From: Fimbriimonas ginsengisoli Gsoil 348
GTDB taxonomy: Bacteria > Armatimonadota > Fimbriimonadia > Fimbriimonadales > Fimbriimonadaceae
Assembly: GCF_000724625.1 (NCBI RefSeq)
Contig: NZ_CP007139.1
Span: 1,736,001-1,800,000, forward strand
Direction of reading: 5' to 3'
DNA length: 64,000 nt
Below, in pieces: positions 49,769-58,511 of the stretch. Below the pieces are notes generated by a model, which worked only from the letters and a program-made list of their open reading frames with translations, ran no database searches and was not told where the DNA came from. A program made the position numbers and the translations under genes. Within the stretch, counting starts at the first letter, position 1. Each line of letters begins with the position of its first letter.

Positions 49769-52183
49769 CTACTTCTTTAGCCACTTATCGAGCCAAGCCA
49801 CCCATCGTGCCCATTGGTCCAAGATTGTCTCTTGGGCGATTTGGCCATGGTCTTCGTACGGATACATGTACAGAGCGGCCGGCTTCCCATTCGCCTGTAA
49901 AGCGGCGAACATTCGCTCGGAATTGATCGGCGTCGTACCCACGTTCTGGTCCTCCAGCCCGTGGTACATCAGCAGCGCGCCCGTGATCTGGTCGACGTAC
50001 AGGATCGGCGACATGCTGAGGTACATCTCCCGTCCCTCCCATAGCTGGCGCGACTCGGTCTGAAACCCGAATGGCGTCAGGGAGCGGTTGTAGTTCCCGT
50101 CGCCGGCGATTCCGGCTTTGAAGAACGGAGTTCCGACCATCGCGTTCGCGGTCGAGAATGCGCCGTACGAGTGGCCGCCGATCGCGAGGCGTTGGCGATC
50201 GATAAACCCGCGTCGATCGAGCTCGTCGATGATCGCCGAGAGGTCGTTGCGCAGGTCACTAACGTAGGTGTCGTTCTTCCGTTCGTTCGGGCCGATGATG
50301 GGAGAATCCGGCTCGACGAGCGCATAACCCAGGCGGATGAGCGCCGTTTTGTTCGCCGGGCTCATACCGTTGAACAGATTCTTGTTGAACGTCTTGCGTC
50401 CGCGGTCATAAGCGTCTTGCCCGGTGAATTCCGACGGGTAGAACCAGAAGAAGGCCGGAAGCCGGGTTCCTTCTTTGTAATCTTTGGGGACGGTCACCTT
50501 CGCCCAGAACTTGATGCCGTCGGCGCGGGTGATGGACACCCACTCTCGCCGCGCCTGGGTCAGGTCCGGTGAGTAGTCTTGGTTGTCGGTAATTTTTCGC
50601 TCGCTCTTGTTGCCTAACGACACCAAGTAGCTGTTCGGGACCATCGAGGGGGACTGACGCGTGACGACCAACGTGTCGACCGCGTCGTCCAGGGCGGTGG
50701 CCGATTCGTAGACGTTCGCTTGGCTTTCGAAAATCCTCGTTCTCTTTCCGTCGACGAGCGACATCCGGTCGATGAACGGTCGCGGCGCTTGCTGCATCGG
50801 GTCCTTGGCGTACGTCGTGCCCGCAACGAAAACCGAAGTTCCATCGGGTGAGACCCGAACCGCAGTGCCGGCCCTGGCAGGCTTGGTAAGGAGGTTGACC
50901 GCCTCGTCGTCCGGCTTCGCTTCGACCAACGCCACCGGCCGATCGGCCGTGAGGGGACGGACCAGCGAGAGCCGGTTCTTGCCGTCGATCGTTTGGCGAA
51001 GGAAGAGCAGGCTTGCGTCCGACGAGTACTGGGCGGAGGCGATCCGGTCGCTGCTCGACCAGACGACTTGCGTGTCGTTCGGACCAAATGGCGGCCGCCA
51101 CAGCATCACTTGATCCCGCGGCTTCTTGGACGCATCCTTCGGATCGGACGATTCGAGCTGCAGATAGGCGAGTCCTCGCCCGTCGGGACGCCACGCCACC
51201 GCCCGGCGGTCGGTCGGCTTTGGACGTTCGTCCTCGCTTGTCAATAGGCCGCGTTTTCGAAGCTCGACCTTCTGCTCCCCCTTGTCGTCCCAAAGCACCT
51301 CGCGTTGCGGGAAGCTGTTGAGGGGATAGAGGTAGCTGAAGGGCCGCTCCATCAGTGTGACCCGGAAGTATTTCCCGTCCGGACTCGGGTCGACGGCGGT
51401 GATCATCGCGGGCTTCCCCACGCTCTGGGACTTCCCGGTCGTAACGTCGACGAGGGCAAGCTGGCCAGTGGTGTAGTAGTCCAAAAGGTTTGCGTCGGTC
51501 GGATTGCCCAGCAGGCTCGCATAGGTGCGAAGCTGAGCTTTCTTCGGATCGCTGACGGCTACTCGCGGCGAGGTGGCGATGCCGGGAAGGAGAGGCGCCG
51601 GGATATTGGGGGCGAGCACGAGGGCGAGCCGGTGGCCATCCACCCAGTCGATGCCGGTCGACGCGGTCGCCAGGAGAGGCTCCGCGGTTACCCGATGGGC
51701 GGCTTTGTCGCCCAGGCGGAAAACCCAAGCTTCGGTGCGGTTCGGAAAGAGGGCCAGAAAGGCGACTTCCCTACTGTCGGGGGACCAGCTAGGATCGGTG
51801 ACGCGGGCGCCCTCAGGTGCGGGGATGTCCTGCGCGGTTCCTCCCGCAATAGCGACGACCTTCAGTCCTTTAGCGTTGCGGGTCGTCATCGATCGAGCGC
51901 GCTTGGCCCCGGTATCGATGTCGAGCCCGGCAAGATTGAGATGCGGCTTTCCGAGGGAAGCGAGGGGCGGAAGTCCATCCCGCTCGAGCACCACATAGTA
52001 AGCGCCGTCAGGCGAGTAGTTTCCGGGGGTCACGTTCCGCCACCAGGGCGCAAGCACTGCCTCCTTGATCGCGTCCGGCGGAAGTATGTAACCCTCCTGC
52101 GCCAGTGGATCCACCTTAGCCGGGGCTTGGGAAAGGGCGATAAGCTGAAGGCCGAGCAAACTCCAAACGAGGACGGTACGCAT
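49769..52183 (-). CDS. Secreted S9-family prolyl-oligopeptidase-type peptidase
   Basis: An 804-residue protein with signal peptide MRTVLVWSLLGLQLIALSQA. The middle part is a beta-propeller with repeated SPDG/SPDS strands (YSPDGAYYVVLE, WSPDSREVAFLALFP). The C-terminal hydrolase has Ser in AIGGHSYGAFS, Asp in YHGLEDQNVG and His in YPYEDHGQ. It cleaves peptides outside the cytoplasm. I start at ATG 52183, with TAGACT 11 bases upstream; the open frame continues another 27 codons into the CACGCAAAGG repeat, which is not credible coding sequence. Confidence 0.9.
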   Translation of the reverse strand: MRTVLVWSLLGLQLIALSQAPAKVDPLAQEGYILPPDAIKEAVLAPWWRNVTPGNYSPDGAYYVVLERDGLPPLASLGKPHLNLAGLDIDTGAKRARSMTTRNAKGLKVVAIAGGTAQDIPAPEGARVTDPSWSPDSREVAFLALFPNRTEAWVFRLGDKAAHRVTAEPLLATASTGIDWVDGHRLALVLAPNIPAPLLPGIATSPRVAVSDPKKAQLRTYASLLGNPTDANLLDYYTTGQLALVDVTTGKSQSVGKPAMITAVDPSPDGKYFRVTLMERPFSYLYPLNSFPQREVLWDDKGEQKVELRKRGLLTSEDERPKPTDRRAVAWRPDGRGLAYLQLESSDPKDASKKPRDQVMLWRPPFGPNDTQVVWSSSDRIASAQYSSDASLLFLRQTIDGKNRLSLVRPLTADRPVALVEAKPDDEAVNLLTKPARAGTAVRVSPDGTSVFVAGTTYAKDPMQQAPRPFIDRMSLVDGKRTRIFESQANVYESATALDDAVDTLVVTRQSPSMVPNSYLVSLGNKSERKITDNQDYSPDLTQARREWVSITRADGIKFWAKVTVPKDYKEGTRLPAFFWFYPSEFTGQDAYDRGRKTFNKNLFNGMSPANKTALIRLGYALVEPDSPIIGPNERKNDTYVSDLRNDLSAIIDELDRRGFIDRQRLAIGGHSYGAFSTANAMVGTPFFKAGIAGDGNYNRSLTPFGFQTESRQLWEGREMYLSMSPILYVDQITGALLMYHGLEDQNVGTTPINSERMFAALQANGKPAALYMYPYEDHGQIAQETILDQWARWVAWLDKWLKK

Positions 52184-52233
52184 GCTTGAGGTTGAGTCTA
52201 GCGGAGACCGGCTTTTTGTGTCACGCCAAGGAC

Positions 52234-52735
52234 TTCTTTGCGTCTTCGCGCCTTTGCGTGACATGTCCCCTCCCTTGCGAAGCGTTTACAAGCGACCAAA
52301 CTAGATCATGCTTACCGAAAATACCATTGCAAGAGAGATCGTCGATGCCTGCTACCAGATTCACGTCGAGACGGGTCCTGGCTTGCTTGAGTCTGCCTAT
52401 GAAGAAATCCTTTGCTGGGAGCTAGCCCAACCTGGCTTGTCCTTCGTTAGACAGCTCCGCTTCCAGTCATCTACCGAGGCAACAAGCTCGAGGCCGGATT
52501 TCGCGCCGATCTGATCGTGGAGAACCGCGTCGTAATAGAAATCAAGTCCGTCGAGGATCTGGCACCCGTTCACTATAAACAGGTTCTTACCTACCTTCGC
52601 TTGGGTGGATACCGACTCGGACTCCTGGTCAACTTCGGTGAAAATCTGATCAAGAATGGTATTCACCGAATCGCTAATGGAATGCCCTAGATTTGCCGGG
52701 GATATGTCACGCAAAGGCGCTAAGTCGCAAAGGGG
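52234..52735. mobile_element. Inverted-repeat-bounded element carrying a GxxExxY gene
   Basis: The left end (52234-52270, TTCTTTGCGTCTTCGCGCC then TTTGCGTGACATGTCCCC) and the right end (about 52698-52735, GGGGATATGTCACGCAAAGG then CGCTAAGTCGCAAAGG) are complementary over about 35 bases with few mismatches. The only gene between them is a GxxExxY-family gene. Size 0.5 kb, terminal inverted repeats and a single cargo gene suggest a small mobile or formerly mobile unit, but no transposase is present and no target-site duplication is evident. Confidence 0.55.
52308..52690 (+). pseudogene. Frameshifted GxxExxY-family PD-(D/E)xK nuclease gene
   Basis: The first frame (52308-52514) reads MLTENTIAREIVDACYQIH and contains GLLESAY, the GxxExxY motif, at residues 25-31. 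At about 52463 one C appears missing from TTCC(C)AGTC. In the next frame the protein continues VIYRGNKLEAGFRADLIVEN then VVIEIKSVEDLAPVH to the TAG at 52688, giving the Asp and E-x-K of the nuclease site. The two parts together make a normal-length family member of about 127 residues. It lies between inverted copies of the CACGCAAAGG repeat. Confidence 0.82.
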
Positions 52736-52766
52736 AATGCGCAGAGGGCGCCGATTTGCTCGGGCA

Positions 52767-52796
52767 TTTCTTTGCGTCTTCGCGCCTTTGCGTGAC
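52767..52796. repeat. CACGCAAAGGCGC repeat, copy C4
   Basis: TTTCTTTGCGTCTTCGCGCC then TTTGCGTGAC, the inverse of C3, 31 bases after it. C3 and C4 could form a large cruciform just upstream of the pabB-pabC gene, whose promoter must lie in or beside them. Confidence 0.85.
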
Positions 52797-52813
52797 CCTC
52801 CGAATCCGGCATC

Positions 52814-54619
52814 ATGCTCGTAATGGCATCCGAGGATTCGGCCGTTCGGCGCGGCGGTTACTTTCTTGATCTAGCCGCCATCAAGCCCGGCGATGCCGTC
52901 CTTCGGTACGACGATCCGGTGCTTGGATCGGGGTGGCTTTATTTCCAAAATCCAAGCCAGATACTCGCCGCCCATCGCCCGGAGGAGGTCGCGGCCTGCC
53001 TTAAGGCGGCGAGCGATTTCTCGGAACACGGAGGATGGTCGGTCGGCTTTCTCACGTACGAGGCCGGAGCGACTCTACGGCCGGAGATGGAAGCGATTGA
53101 GACCGAATGGCCGCTCCTTGCATGGTTCGCCTTGTATGCCGAAGCCCCTGCCCATTACCGAGAGCTTCTTCCCGTTTACGACCCGGTAGAGCCGCAGGAC
53201 CTAGACGCCGACTGGGATCTCGAGCGGTACAAGGTAGCGTTCGATCGGGTTAAACAGGCGCTCGCCGACGGCGAAACGTATCAGGTGAATCTCACCTTTC
53301 GGTGCAGATTCACACTCTCCGAAGACGCCGCCAAGTTTTTCGCCAGCCGTTGCGGCGTTCAGCCTCCCCTGTACGCCGCGTACATCGACGGCGGTGATTG
53401 GCAAATCGCCTCGTTCTCCCCCGAACTCCTCTTCGAGCGACACGGAGATCGGGTCACCACGCGGCCGATGAAGGGGACGGCCCGCGTCGGAGTCCAGCGC
53501 TCGGACACGGCGGCCGTCGCCGCCGCGCTGGCCAAAGATCCGAAGTCGATCGCCGAGAACATCATGATCGTCGACATGGTGCGGAACGACCTCGGCGCGG
53601 TCTGCGAGGTTGGGACCGTGGAAGTGCCCCAGTTGCTGAACGTCGAGCGCCACCGGGGGCTGTTGCAAATGACCTCCACCGTCACCGGCCGGTGCGCTCG
53701 CCGCACCTCCGACCTATTGAGTTCGCTCTTTCCCGCGGCTTCGATTACGGGGGCTCCCAAGGTGGCGACCATGCGCCTGATCCGTGAACTGGAGGGCTCC
53801 CCTCGGCACATCTATTGCGGAACGATCGGGGTGATGACGCCGACTTGGCAGCGATTCAACGTCGCCATTCGAACTGCGCTGGTTCGCAATGGCGTTGGTG
53901 AGTTCGGCGTCGGCAGCGGCGTCGTATGGGACTCGGAAGTAGAGGCCGAGTATCGAGAATGCCTCGACAAACGCGAGTTGCTCCTCAACCCAGCGCCCCA
54001 GTGGCAGATCCTAGACGCGATCGGCGGGCATCAGATCCAGGATCAGGACGAGGTTGCTCGGCATTTGGCTCGCCTTGCCGAAACGGCCGCAAAGCATGGC
54101 ATCCCCATCGATACCGAGGCGATTCGAAAGGCCCTTCTAGCCATAAAGGTATCGCCCGGAAGAACCAAGGTTCGGACGACGGTTCGGTACGACGGCCGCT
54201 TCGAAATCACTCAAGGCCCCAGCGCCATCGCCGGCGATCGAATCCGGGCCGCGTTAGCCAGCCATCCCGTCGCTTCGTCCGATCCGAATTTCAGGGTCAA
54301 GACGACATCTCGCGCCATGCTGGAAAAGCACCTCGACGCGCACCCGGAGGCCGACGAAGTGCTCCTCTACAACGAAGACGGACTCGTCTCCGAGTTCTGT
54401 GGCGGGAACGTCTTGATCCAACTCGGCGATCACCTTCTCACGCCCCATCCCGATTGCGGATGTCTGCCAGGAATAACCGTCCGCACATTGGTCGACAACG
54501 GCCAAGCCGAATACGCCGAGATTCGGGTCGGCGATTTGAAAGAAGCTAAAGCGATCTACTTTGCCAACTCCGTAACCGGGGTTCTGCCGGTGGAGTTGTC
54601 ACAACCGAACCTGGCCTAG
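52814..54619 (+). CDS. pabB: Fused aminodeoxychorismate synthase component I / lyase
   Basis: A 601-residue fusion. Residues 1-385 are PabB (chorismate-binding): YQVNLTFRCRF, MKGTARVG, ENIMIVDMVRNDLG and SITGAPKVATMRLI, ending GVGSGVVWDSEVEAEY. Residues about 390-601 are the class IV aminotransferase-like PabC lyase: ILDAIGGHQIQDQDEV, RTTVRYDGRFEI, EVLLYNEDGLVSEFCGGN. Together they turn chorismate plus ammonia into p-aminobenzoate for folate. The glutaminase PabA is not here. ATG 52814 or 52823 may be the start. Confidence 0.92.
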   Translation: MLVMASEDSAVRRGGYFLDLAAIKPGDAVLRYDDPVLGSGWLYFQNPSQILAAHRPEEVAACLKAASDFSEHGGWSVGFLTYEAGATLRPEMEAIETEWPLLAWFALYAEAPAHYRELLPVYDPVEPQDLDADWDLERYKVAFDRVKQALADGETYQVNLTFRCRFTLSEDAAKFFASRCGVQPPLYAAYIDGGDWQIASFSPELLFERHGDRVTTRPMKGTARVGVQRSDTAAVAAALAKDPKSIAENIMIVDMVRNDLGAVCEVGTVEVPQLLNVERHRGLLQMTSTVTGRCARRTSDLLSSLFPAASITGAPKVATMRLIRELEGSPRHIYCGTIGVMTPTWQRFNVAIRTALVRNGVGEFGVGSGVVWDSEVEAEYRECLDKRELLLNPAPQWQILDAIGGHQIQDQDEVARHLARLAETAAKHGIPIDTEAIRKALLAIKVSPGRTKVRTTVRYDGRFEITQGPSAIAGDRIRAALASHPVASSDPNFRVKTTSRAMLEKHLDAHPEADEVLLYNEDGLVSEFCGGNVLIQLGDHLLTPHPDCGCLPGITVRTLVDNGQAEYAEIRVGDLKEAKAIYFANSVTGVLPVELSQPNLA

Positions 54620-54624
54620 CTCGA

Positions 54625-55203
54625 TCAAATCTCTTCCAATGTCTTCCCGGTCTTGAACGACCTGTCCAGTACCAGGACTCGAGAGGTTGAGGCGTGTTCA
54701 TCGTCCATTTTTTGGAAATCCCAGTAGTCGCCCTGCCCCCGTTGAAGTTGCCAGCCACCCTTGAGATGCCTTCCGGTTAGGGTGAACTGGAAATCGCCCC
54801 GGCTGATCTGGTCGAGTGTCTCCAACTCATAGGTCGAGTACGTTCGGAGGATTGGGGCGAAGCCACCAAGGTCCACCGGCATCGTGGGACCCGCTCCGGG
54901 CTGACCCTCCGGAATTTTGCGCTCGGAGTCGATATATCGTGGGTCGTGATCACCCATCAGCTTGGCGCGCACCGGCTTCGCCGGATCGAGGGAAGGGTCG
55001 CCGAGCAAAACGAGGGAGAAAAGCGTCTGGAGAACCCTAAGCCTCAGATCGAAGTGACGAGTCGTGGCGTGGTGGAGCCGGAGGGCAAAGCTCATGGGAA
55101 GCTGGCATTCGGGAAGCAGGCTGAGCTGGACCGGCACATTAAAGCGAATCCTCCCTCGCGGCTGCGAAAAGAGCGCCGAAGCGATAAACGGCTCGAATTT
55201 CAC
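54625..55203 (-). CDS. Stand-alone LigD-type 3'-phosphoesterase-like protein
   Basis: A 192-residue protein resembling the PE domain of LigD. FALRLHHATTRHFDLRL aligns with the LigD motif HEASHLHFDFRL. The residues His44, His50, Asp52, Arg54, His86 and Tyr90 have the same spacing as the catalytic set described for Pseudomonas LigD (His42, His48, Asp50, Arg52, His84, Tyr88). The middle GDPSLDPAK, IPEGQPGAG and FQFTLTGRHLKGGWQL also align. The VPKGPS and VWDxG segments have changed. Start GTG 55203 is supported by TATAAT six bases upstream. It is convergent with pabB. Confidence 0.75.
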   Translation of the reverse strand: MKFEPFIASALFSQPRGRIRFNVPVQLSLLPECQLPMSFALRLHHATTRHFDLRLRVLQTLFSLVLLGDPSLDPAKPVRAKLMGDHDPRYIDSERKIPEGQPGAGPTMPVDLGGFAPILRTYSTYELETLDQISRGDFQFTLTGRHLKGGWQLQRGQGDYWDFQKMDDEHASTSRVLVLDRSFKTGKTLEEI

Positions 55204-55356
55204 GACCACATTATAGTAGACATTTGTGCGCTTGGATTGACCATTCTTTTGCGTCGCGGGTTTCAGCGATGCAGAAGCCCCGCACTGTGGGTGGGGCTAC
55301 AAATCGTCAAATAGTAGGTCAGGCCGCGCGCGGGAGGGAGGCTACATAGGCGGTCG

Positions 55357-57069
55357 TCACAAGCCGGCCAGTTCTCCCAACGCCTTGACATGCGCATCGT
55401 GGGGAAATCGGGCGTGGAGAACTCTCAACGCTTCGATCTCAACGCTCCTCCAAGGATAAGGAGCTCCCGCCACCCGCCCCGCAGCGGCAACGTGCTCGGC
55501 CGCTTCGGCGTCCATCCGGGGTCCTTGGAGGAGGCAGTAAGCCATCAGAAGGCGCAGCATCGCGAGGTCGCGATGACGGAGCGCTTCGTCGATCCAGCGG
55601 CTCGCTTGGTCGAGCTGGCCGTGCTCGATAAGGACGCATGCGACCTCCACAAACTCCTCCGGATTCTCCTCTAACGTGGCAAGCAAGGGGCTCGGCTCCT
55701 TCCCCATCGTCATCGGCTGCGCCAGGAACCCTTCCGCCCGAAGGGCCGGTTCCAAGGGCGCAAGAAAGTGGGCGTTCAGCAGTTCCGCCGGTTCTGCTTC
55801 CGAACCTTGCAGACGCTGCCCCAGCGCCTTCGCCCACCACAGCAGAGGGTCGTCGGCGTTATACAGAAGCGCCTGCTCCAGCTTGGCATCCGCTTCCGAA
55901 AGATCCTTGCGGGCCATGGCGCGCTGGCCCAATATCGTCAGCGCCTCGTGCCGCCGGCCAGTATCGAAGGTCGCTCGCCGCAGGCTCGGTTCGTCCACAC
56001 TTCGAAGGTCCGGCCGATCCGCCTCGACGACCTCAGGTGGTTGAGGATAGGCGGCCGGGTCGATCGGACGCGCAGGAACCCGTAGAATCTCCTCCCGGCG
56101 CTCGTCGACGAGGACGAGCGCCTCTGGGGCGGCCGGAAGTTCTCCAAGGTCGATCTCGAGCACATGTTCCGGGTAGAGGTCCGCCGGGGCTTCGAGGGTC
56201 TGCCCGTCGGAGGTTAACAACAGAAGCTTATGCCCGGGCCGCGGTGACGCCGTCTGCACCCTAACCGAGCCGCCGTCGAGCCAGGCGCCGACTTCCGTCG
56301 ACCCTCCGCTCAGACCCGCCAGTCCAGAGTACGGCGTGAGGGTAACCGACCACGAGTCCACCTGTCGAGGCGCCAGCAAGCGGTTCCGGCCGAAGCGGGC
56401 AAAGCGGACTTCACCATCCTCGTAGCGAGCGCCGTCGAACGACGACTCCTCGGAGAAGAGTCCAAACCCCGCGTCGCGCTCCGGGCAATAAAATGCCGAT
56501 CCATTCCATGTTCCTTCTCCAAGGCCGAAGGACAACTCCCCGTCATATCGCAGCGGCGCCAAGGTCCGATTAAGAATCCTGGCCTCAAACCGCAACTCGG
56601 CCCGGTCAGGAAGGAGCGAGACGAATAGGTGAAAGCTCAAACCGGGAGCAAACGCCGACTCCGCGAGCCAGACTCCCCCCGGCGACGCTTCGTCCTCCGG
56701 GTCTTCGATCTGGATCGCCACATTGCCGAGCGAGTTCGGGCGGTCCTCGCCGCTTAGGCGGAGCTGGATCCCCTCCCGCAGCCTCACCCCGCGTGGACCT
56801 CCCGGCACCGGCATGATCGAATTCCATTTGGGAAGGATCTCGATGCCGGTTCGCTTGTCGAGCAGACCAAGGATCCGCCCCCCGAGCGCGGGAACGAGGG
56901 TAACGCGCAAGTAAGGGTTTTCGAGCAGAACCGTTCGAAACGTGCGCGTTTCCGCTTCGCCCGTCGTATGTAACCGAGGCAGCGGATACGCCGAGCCAAC
57001 CGCGACCGGTTCGGCTTCCAATAGCCCGATGTGGATATCGAGCCCATCTTCGAATATCTCGGTTGGCAT
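55357..57069 (-). CDS. DUF5107 protein with TPR-like C-terminus
   Basis: A 570-residue protein. Residues 30-260 are a DUF5107-type beta-sandwich (VLLENPYLRVTLVPALGGRI, GIEILPKWNSIMP), a fold related to aldose-1-epimerase-like sugar-binding domains. The C-terminal 220 residues are helical repeats (RRHEALTILGQRAMARKDL, ADAKLEQALLYNADDPLLWW). Relatives are often annotated as carbohydrate-metabolism proteins without proven activity. No signal peptide is visible. It lies alone between the phosphoesterase and a divergent gene. Confidence 0.78.
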   Translation of the reverse strand: MPTEIFEDGLDIHIGLLEAEPVAVGSAYPLPRLHTTGEAETRTFRTVLLENPYLRVTLVPALGGRILGLLDKRTGIEILPKWNSIMPVPGGPRGVRLREGIQLRLSGEDRPNSLGNVAIQIEDPEDEASPGGVWLAESAFAPGLSFHLFVSLLPDRAELRFEARILNRTLAPLRYDGELSFGLGEGTWNGSAFYCPERDAGFGLFSEESSFDGARYEDGEVRFARFGRNRLLAPRQVDSWSVTLTPYSGLAGLSGGSTEVGAWLDGGSVRVQTASPRPGHKLLLLTSDGQTLEAPADLYPEHVLEIDLGELPAAPEALVLVDERREEILRVPARPIDPAAYPQPPEVVEADRPDLRSVDEPSLRRATFDTGRRHEALTILGQRAMARKDLSEADAKLEQALLYNADDPLLWWAKALGQRLQGSEAEPAELLNAHFLAPLEPALRAEGFLAQPMTMGKEPSPLLATLEENPEEFVEVACVLIEHGQLDQASRWIDEALRHRDLAMLRLLMAYCLLQGPRMDAEAAEHVAAAGRVAGAPYPWRSVEIEALRVLHARFPHDAHVKALGELAGL

Positions 57070-57114
57070 AACGTCGGGGCGGACGTTCAGGGTACCTAAG
57101 CTAAAATGAGGAAC

Positions 57115-57624
57115 ATGGCGACCGGAACGTCTTCCATTGGGGTGATCGGCAAATGGCTGATCGTGCCGGTCCTAGTCGCTGCCCTCGGCTATTTTGTAAT
57201 TGCGCCGGCGATCCGGCATCAGCCTCCTCCAGCTACCGCTGCCCCAACTTCGATTCCCAATGCCGCGGAAACCTCGGGCCACGCGATCGCTAACCCCGAG
57301 GTCACCATCGAGCGAGGTCCTGCGGTGGCCACGCGAGGTCCGGAAGTCAGCATTTCCCAGACTCCTTACCGCCCCCACCATCACAAGAGAAAGAAGAAGC
57401 CCGATCCAAAACCGGCAGAGCCCCCAAAAACCGAAGTCCCCGCACCACCAGCCACCGAACCACCCGTCGACGGCGGCGGAAGCGGCGGCGCGGCAACGAC
57501 CGGGGGAGACGGGACGACCGGGACCGACGCCGGCGCCACGACGGGCGGAGCTACCGGTGGAGACACCGCCGGTTCGACTACCGGAGCAACCGGGGGAACA
57601 GACACGACCGGATTGAAGATATAG
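57115..57624 (+). CDS. Membrane-anchored low-complexity protein
   Basis: A 169-residue protein with one N-terminal membrane helix (LIVPVLVAALGYFVIAPAI). A Pro/Ala/Thr linker, a basic patch (PHHHKRKKKPDPKP), and a Gly/Thr tail (GDGTTGTDAGATTGGATGG) follow. The tail is likely disordered and outside the membrane. No function is recognisable. ATG 57115 fits TAAAAT seven bases upstream better than ATG 57106. The radical SAM gene follows seven bases later. Confidence 0.65.
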   Translation: MATGTSSIGVIGKWLIVPVLVAALGYFVIAPAIRHQPPPATAAPTSIPNAAETSGHAIANPEVTIERGPAVATRGPEVSISQTPYRPHHHKRKKKPDPKPAEPPKTEVPAPPATEPPVDGGGSGGAATTGGDGTTGTDAGATTGGATGGDTAGSTTGATGGTDTTGLKI

Positions 57625-57631
57625 TAGACGT

Positions 57632-58483
57632 ATGTCTGCAGAATCTCAGGCCTCGTTGTTCGAGCCGGAACCCGTCACCCTGCCGGCATCCGTCGGACCG
57701 GCGGCCGTGCGGGCCATCGAAACAACCCACCTGCTAACTCCCGGCAAAGGAAGAATTTCCGACTACGACTTCACCCTTAATCCCTATCGAGGCTGCTCGT
57801 TCGGGTGCTCGTACTGTTTCGCCGCGTTCTTCGTGGCGGACGATCTTCAGCGAGCCGAGTGGGGCAAGTGGGTGGAGGTGAAGGTGCGAGCCGCCGAAGC
57901 GCTGCGGCATCGGAATCTGCGCGGCAAGCGGATCTTCATGAGCTCCGCGACCGACCCGTACCAACCGCTCGAAGCCAAGCTCGAACTGACCCGCGAGATC
58001 GTGGCGATATTGGGCGACGCTCAAGCGCGTTTAGTGGTTCAAACGCGAAGCCCGCTCGCCGCGCGCGACGTCGACCTGTTCAAGAGATTTCAGTTTCTCC
58101 GCGTGAATATGTCGGTAACGACCGACGACGATTCGGTGCGCAAGCAGTTCGAGCCGGGCTGCGCCAGCATCGAGAGGAGGTTGGAGGCGGTTGAGCGGAT
58201 CAAAGCGGCGGGGGTCCGCGTGGCGGTGTGCGTCTGCCCGATGCTTCCAATGCACGATCCGGAAGCGTTCGGCAAGCGGCTGACCCGAATGGGAGTCGAT
58301 GCCGTAACGTCCGGCTACTTCCATTCGGGGGACCGCGCCTTCGCGGCCGGCACTCGCGACCGAGCGCGGGAACTTGCCGACGAGCAAGGGTGGACGTACG
58401 AGGCGTACAGCCGCTGCCGCGCCGCGTTGCGCCACGGTTGCGAGGCTTACGGCTCTTCGGGAGCCGCATTCGGCCCCGTCTGA
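57632..58483 (+). CDS. SPL-family radical SAM protein
   Basis: A 283-residue protein. The [4Fe-4S] motif is C55-x3-C59-x2-C62 in NPYRGCSFGCSYCFA. FMSSATDPYQPLEAKLELTR and VVQTRSPLAARDVDLF are characteristic of spore-photoproduct-lyase-like (Rv2578c-type) proteins, and NMSVTTDDDSVRKQFEPG follows. The true substrate of this non-sporulation branch is unknown. The start has TATAGT six bases upstream, although the previous gene ends only seven bases away, so it may have its own promoter inside that gene's end. Confidence 0.88.
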   Translation: MSAESQASLFEPEPVTLPASVGPAAVRAIETTHLLTPGKGRISDYDFTLNPYRGCSFGCSYCFAAFFVADDLQRAEWGKWVEVKVRAAEALRHRNLRGKRIFMSSATDPYQPLEAKLELTREIVAILGDAQARLVVQTRSPLAARDVDLFKRFQFLRVNMSVTTDDDSVRKQFEPGCASIERRLEAVERIKAAGVRVAVCVCPMLPMHDPEAFGKRLTRMGVDAVTSGYFHSGDRAFAAGTRDRARELADEQGWTYEAYSRCRAALRHGCEAYGSSGAAFGPV

Positions 58484-58511
58484 GAAACCAACGCGCCAAG
58501 TGGATTAGAAA

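Noticed and set aside
52184-52264. N-terminal extension of the S9 peptidase frame (RKGAKTQR-type peptide)
   Set aside because: It is a translation of the CACGCAAAGG intergenic repeat. The signal peptide begins at ATG 52183.
29181-52313. Shared 12-mer AAACTAGATCAT upstream of ku and of the GxxExxY gene
   Set aside because: A 64-kb sequence is expected to contain many chance 12-base matches, and the flanks do not align.
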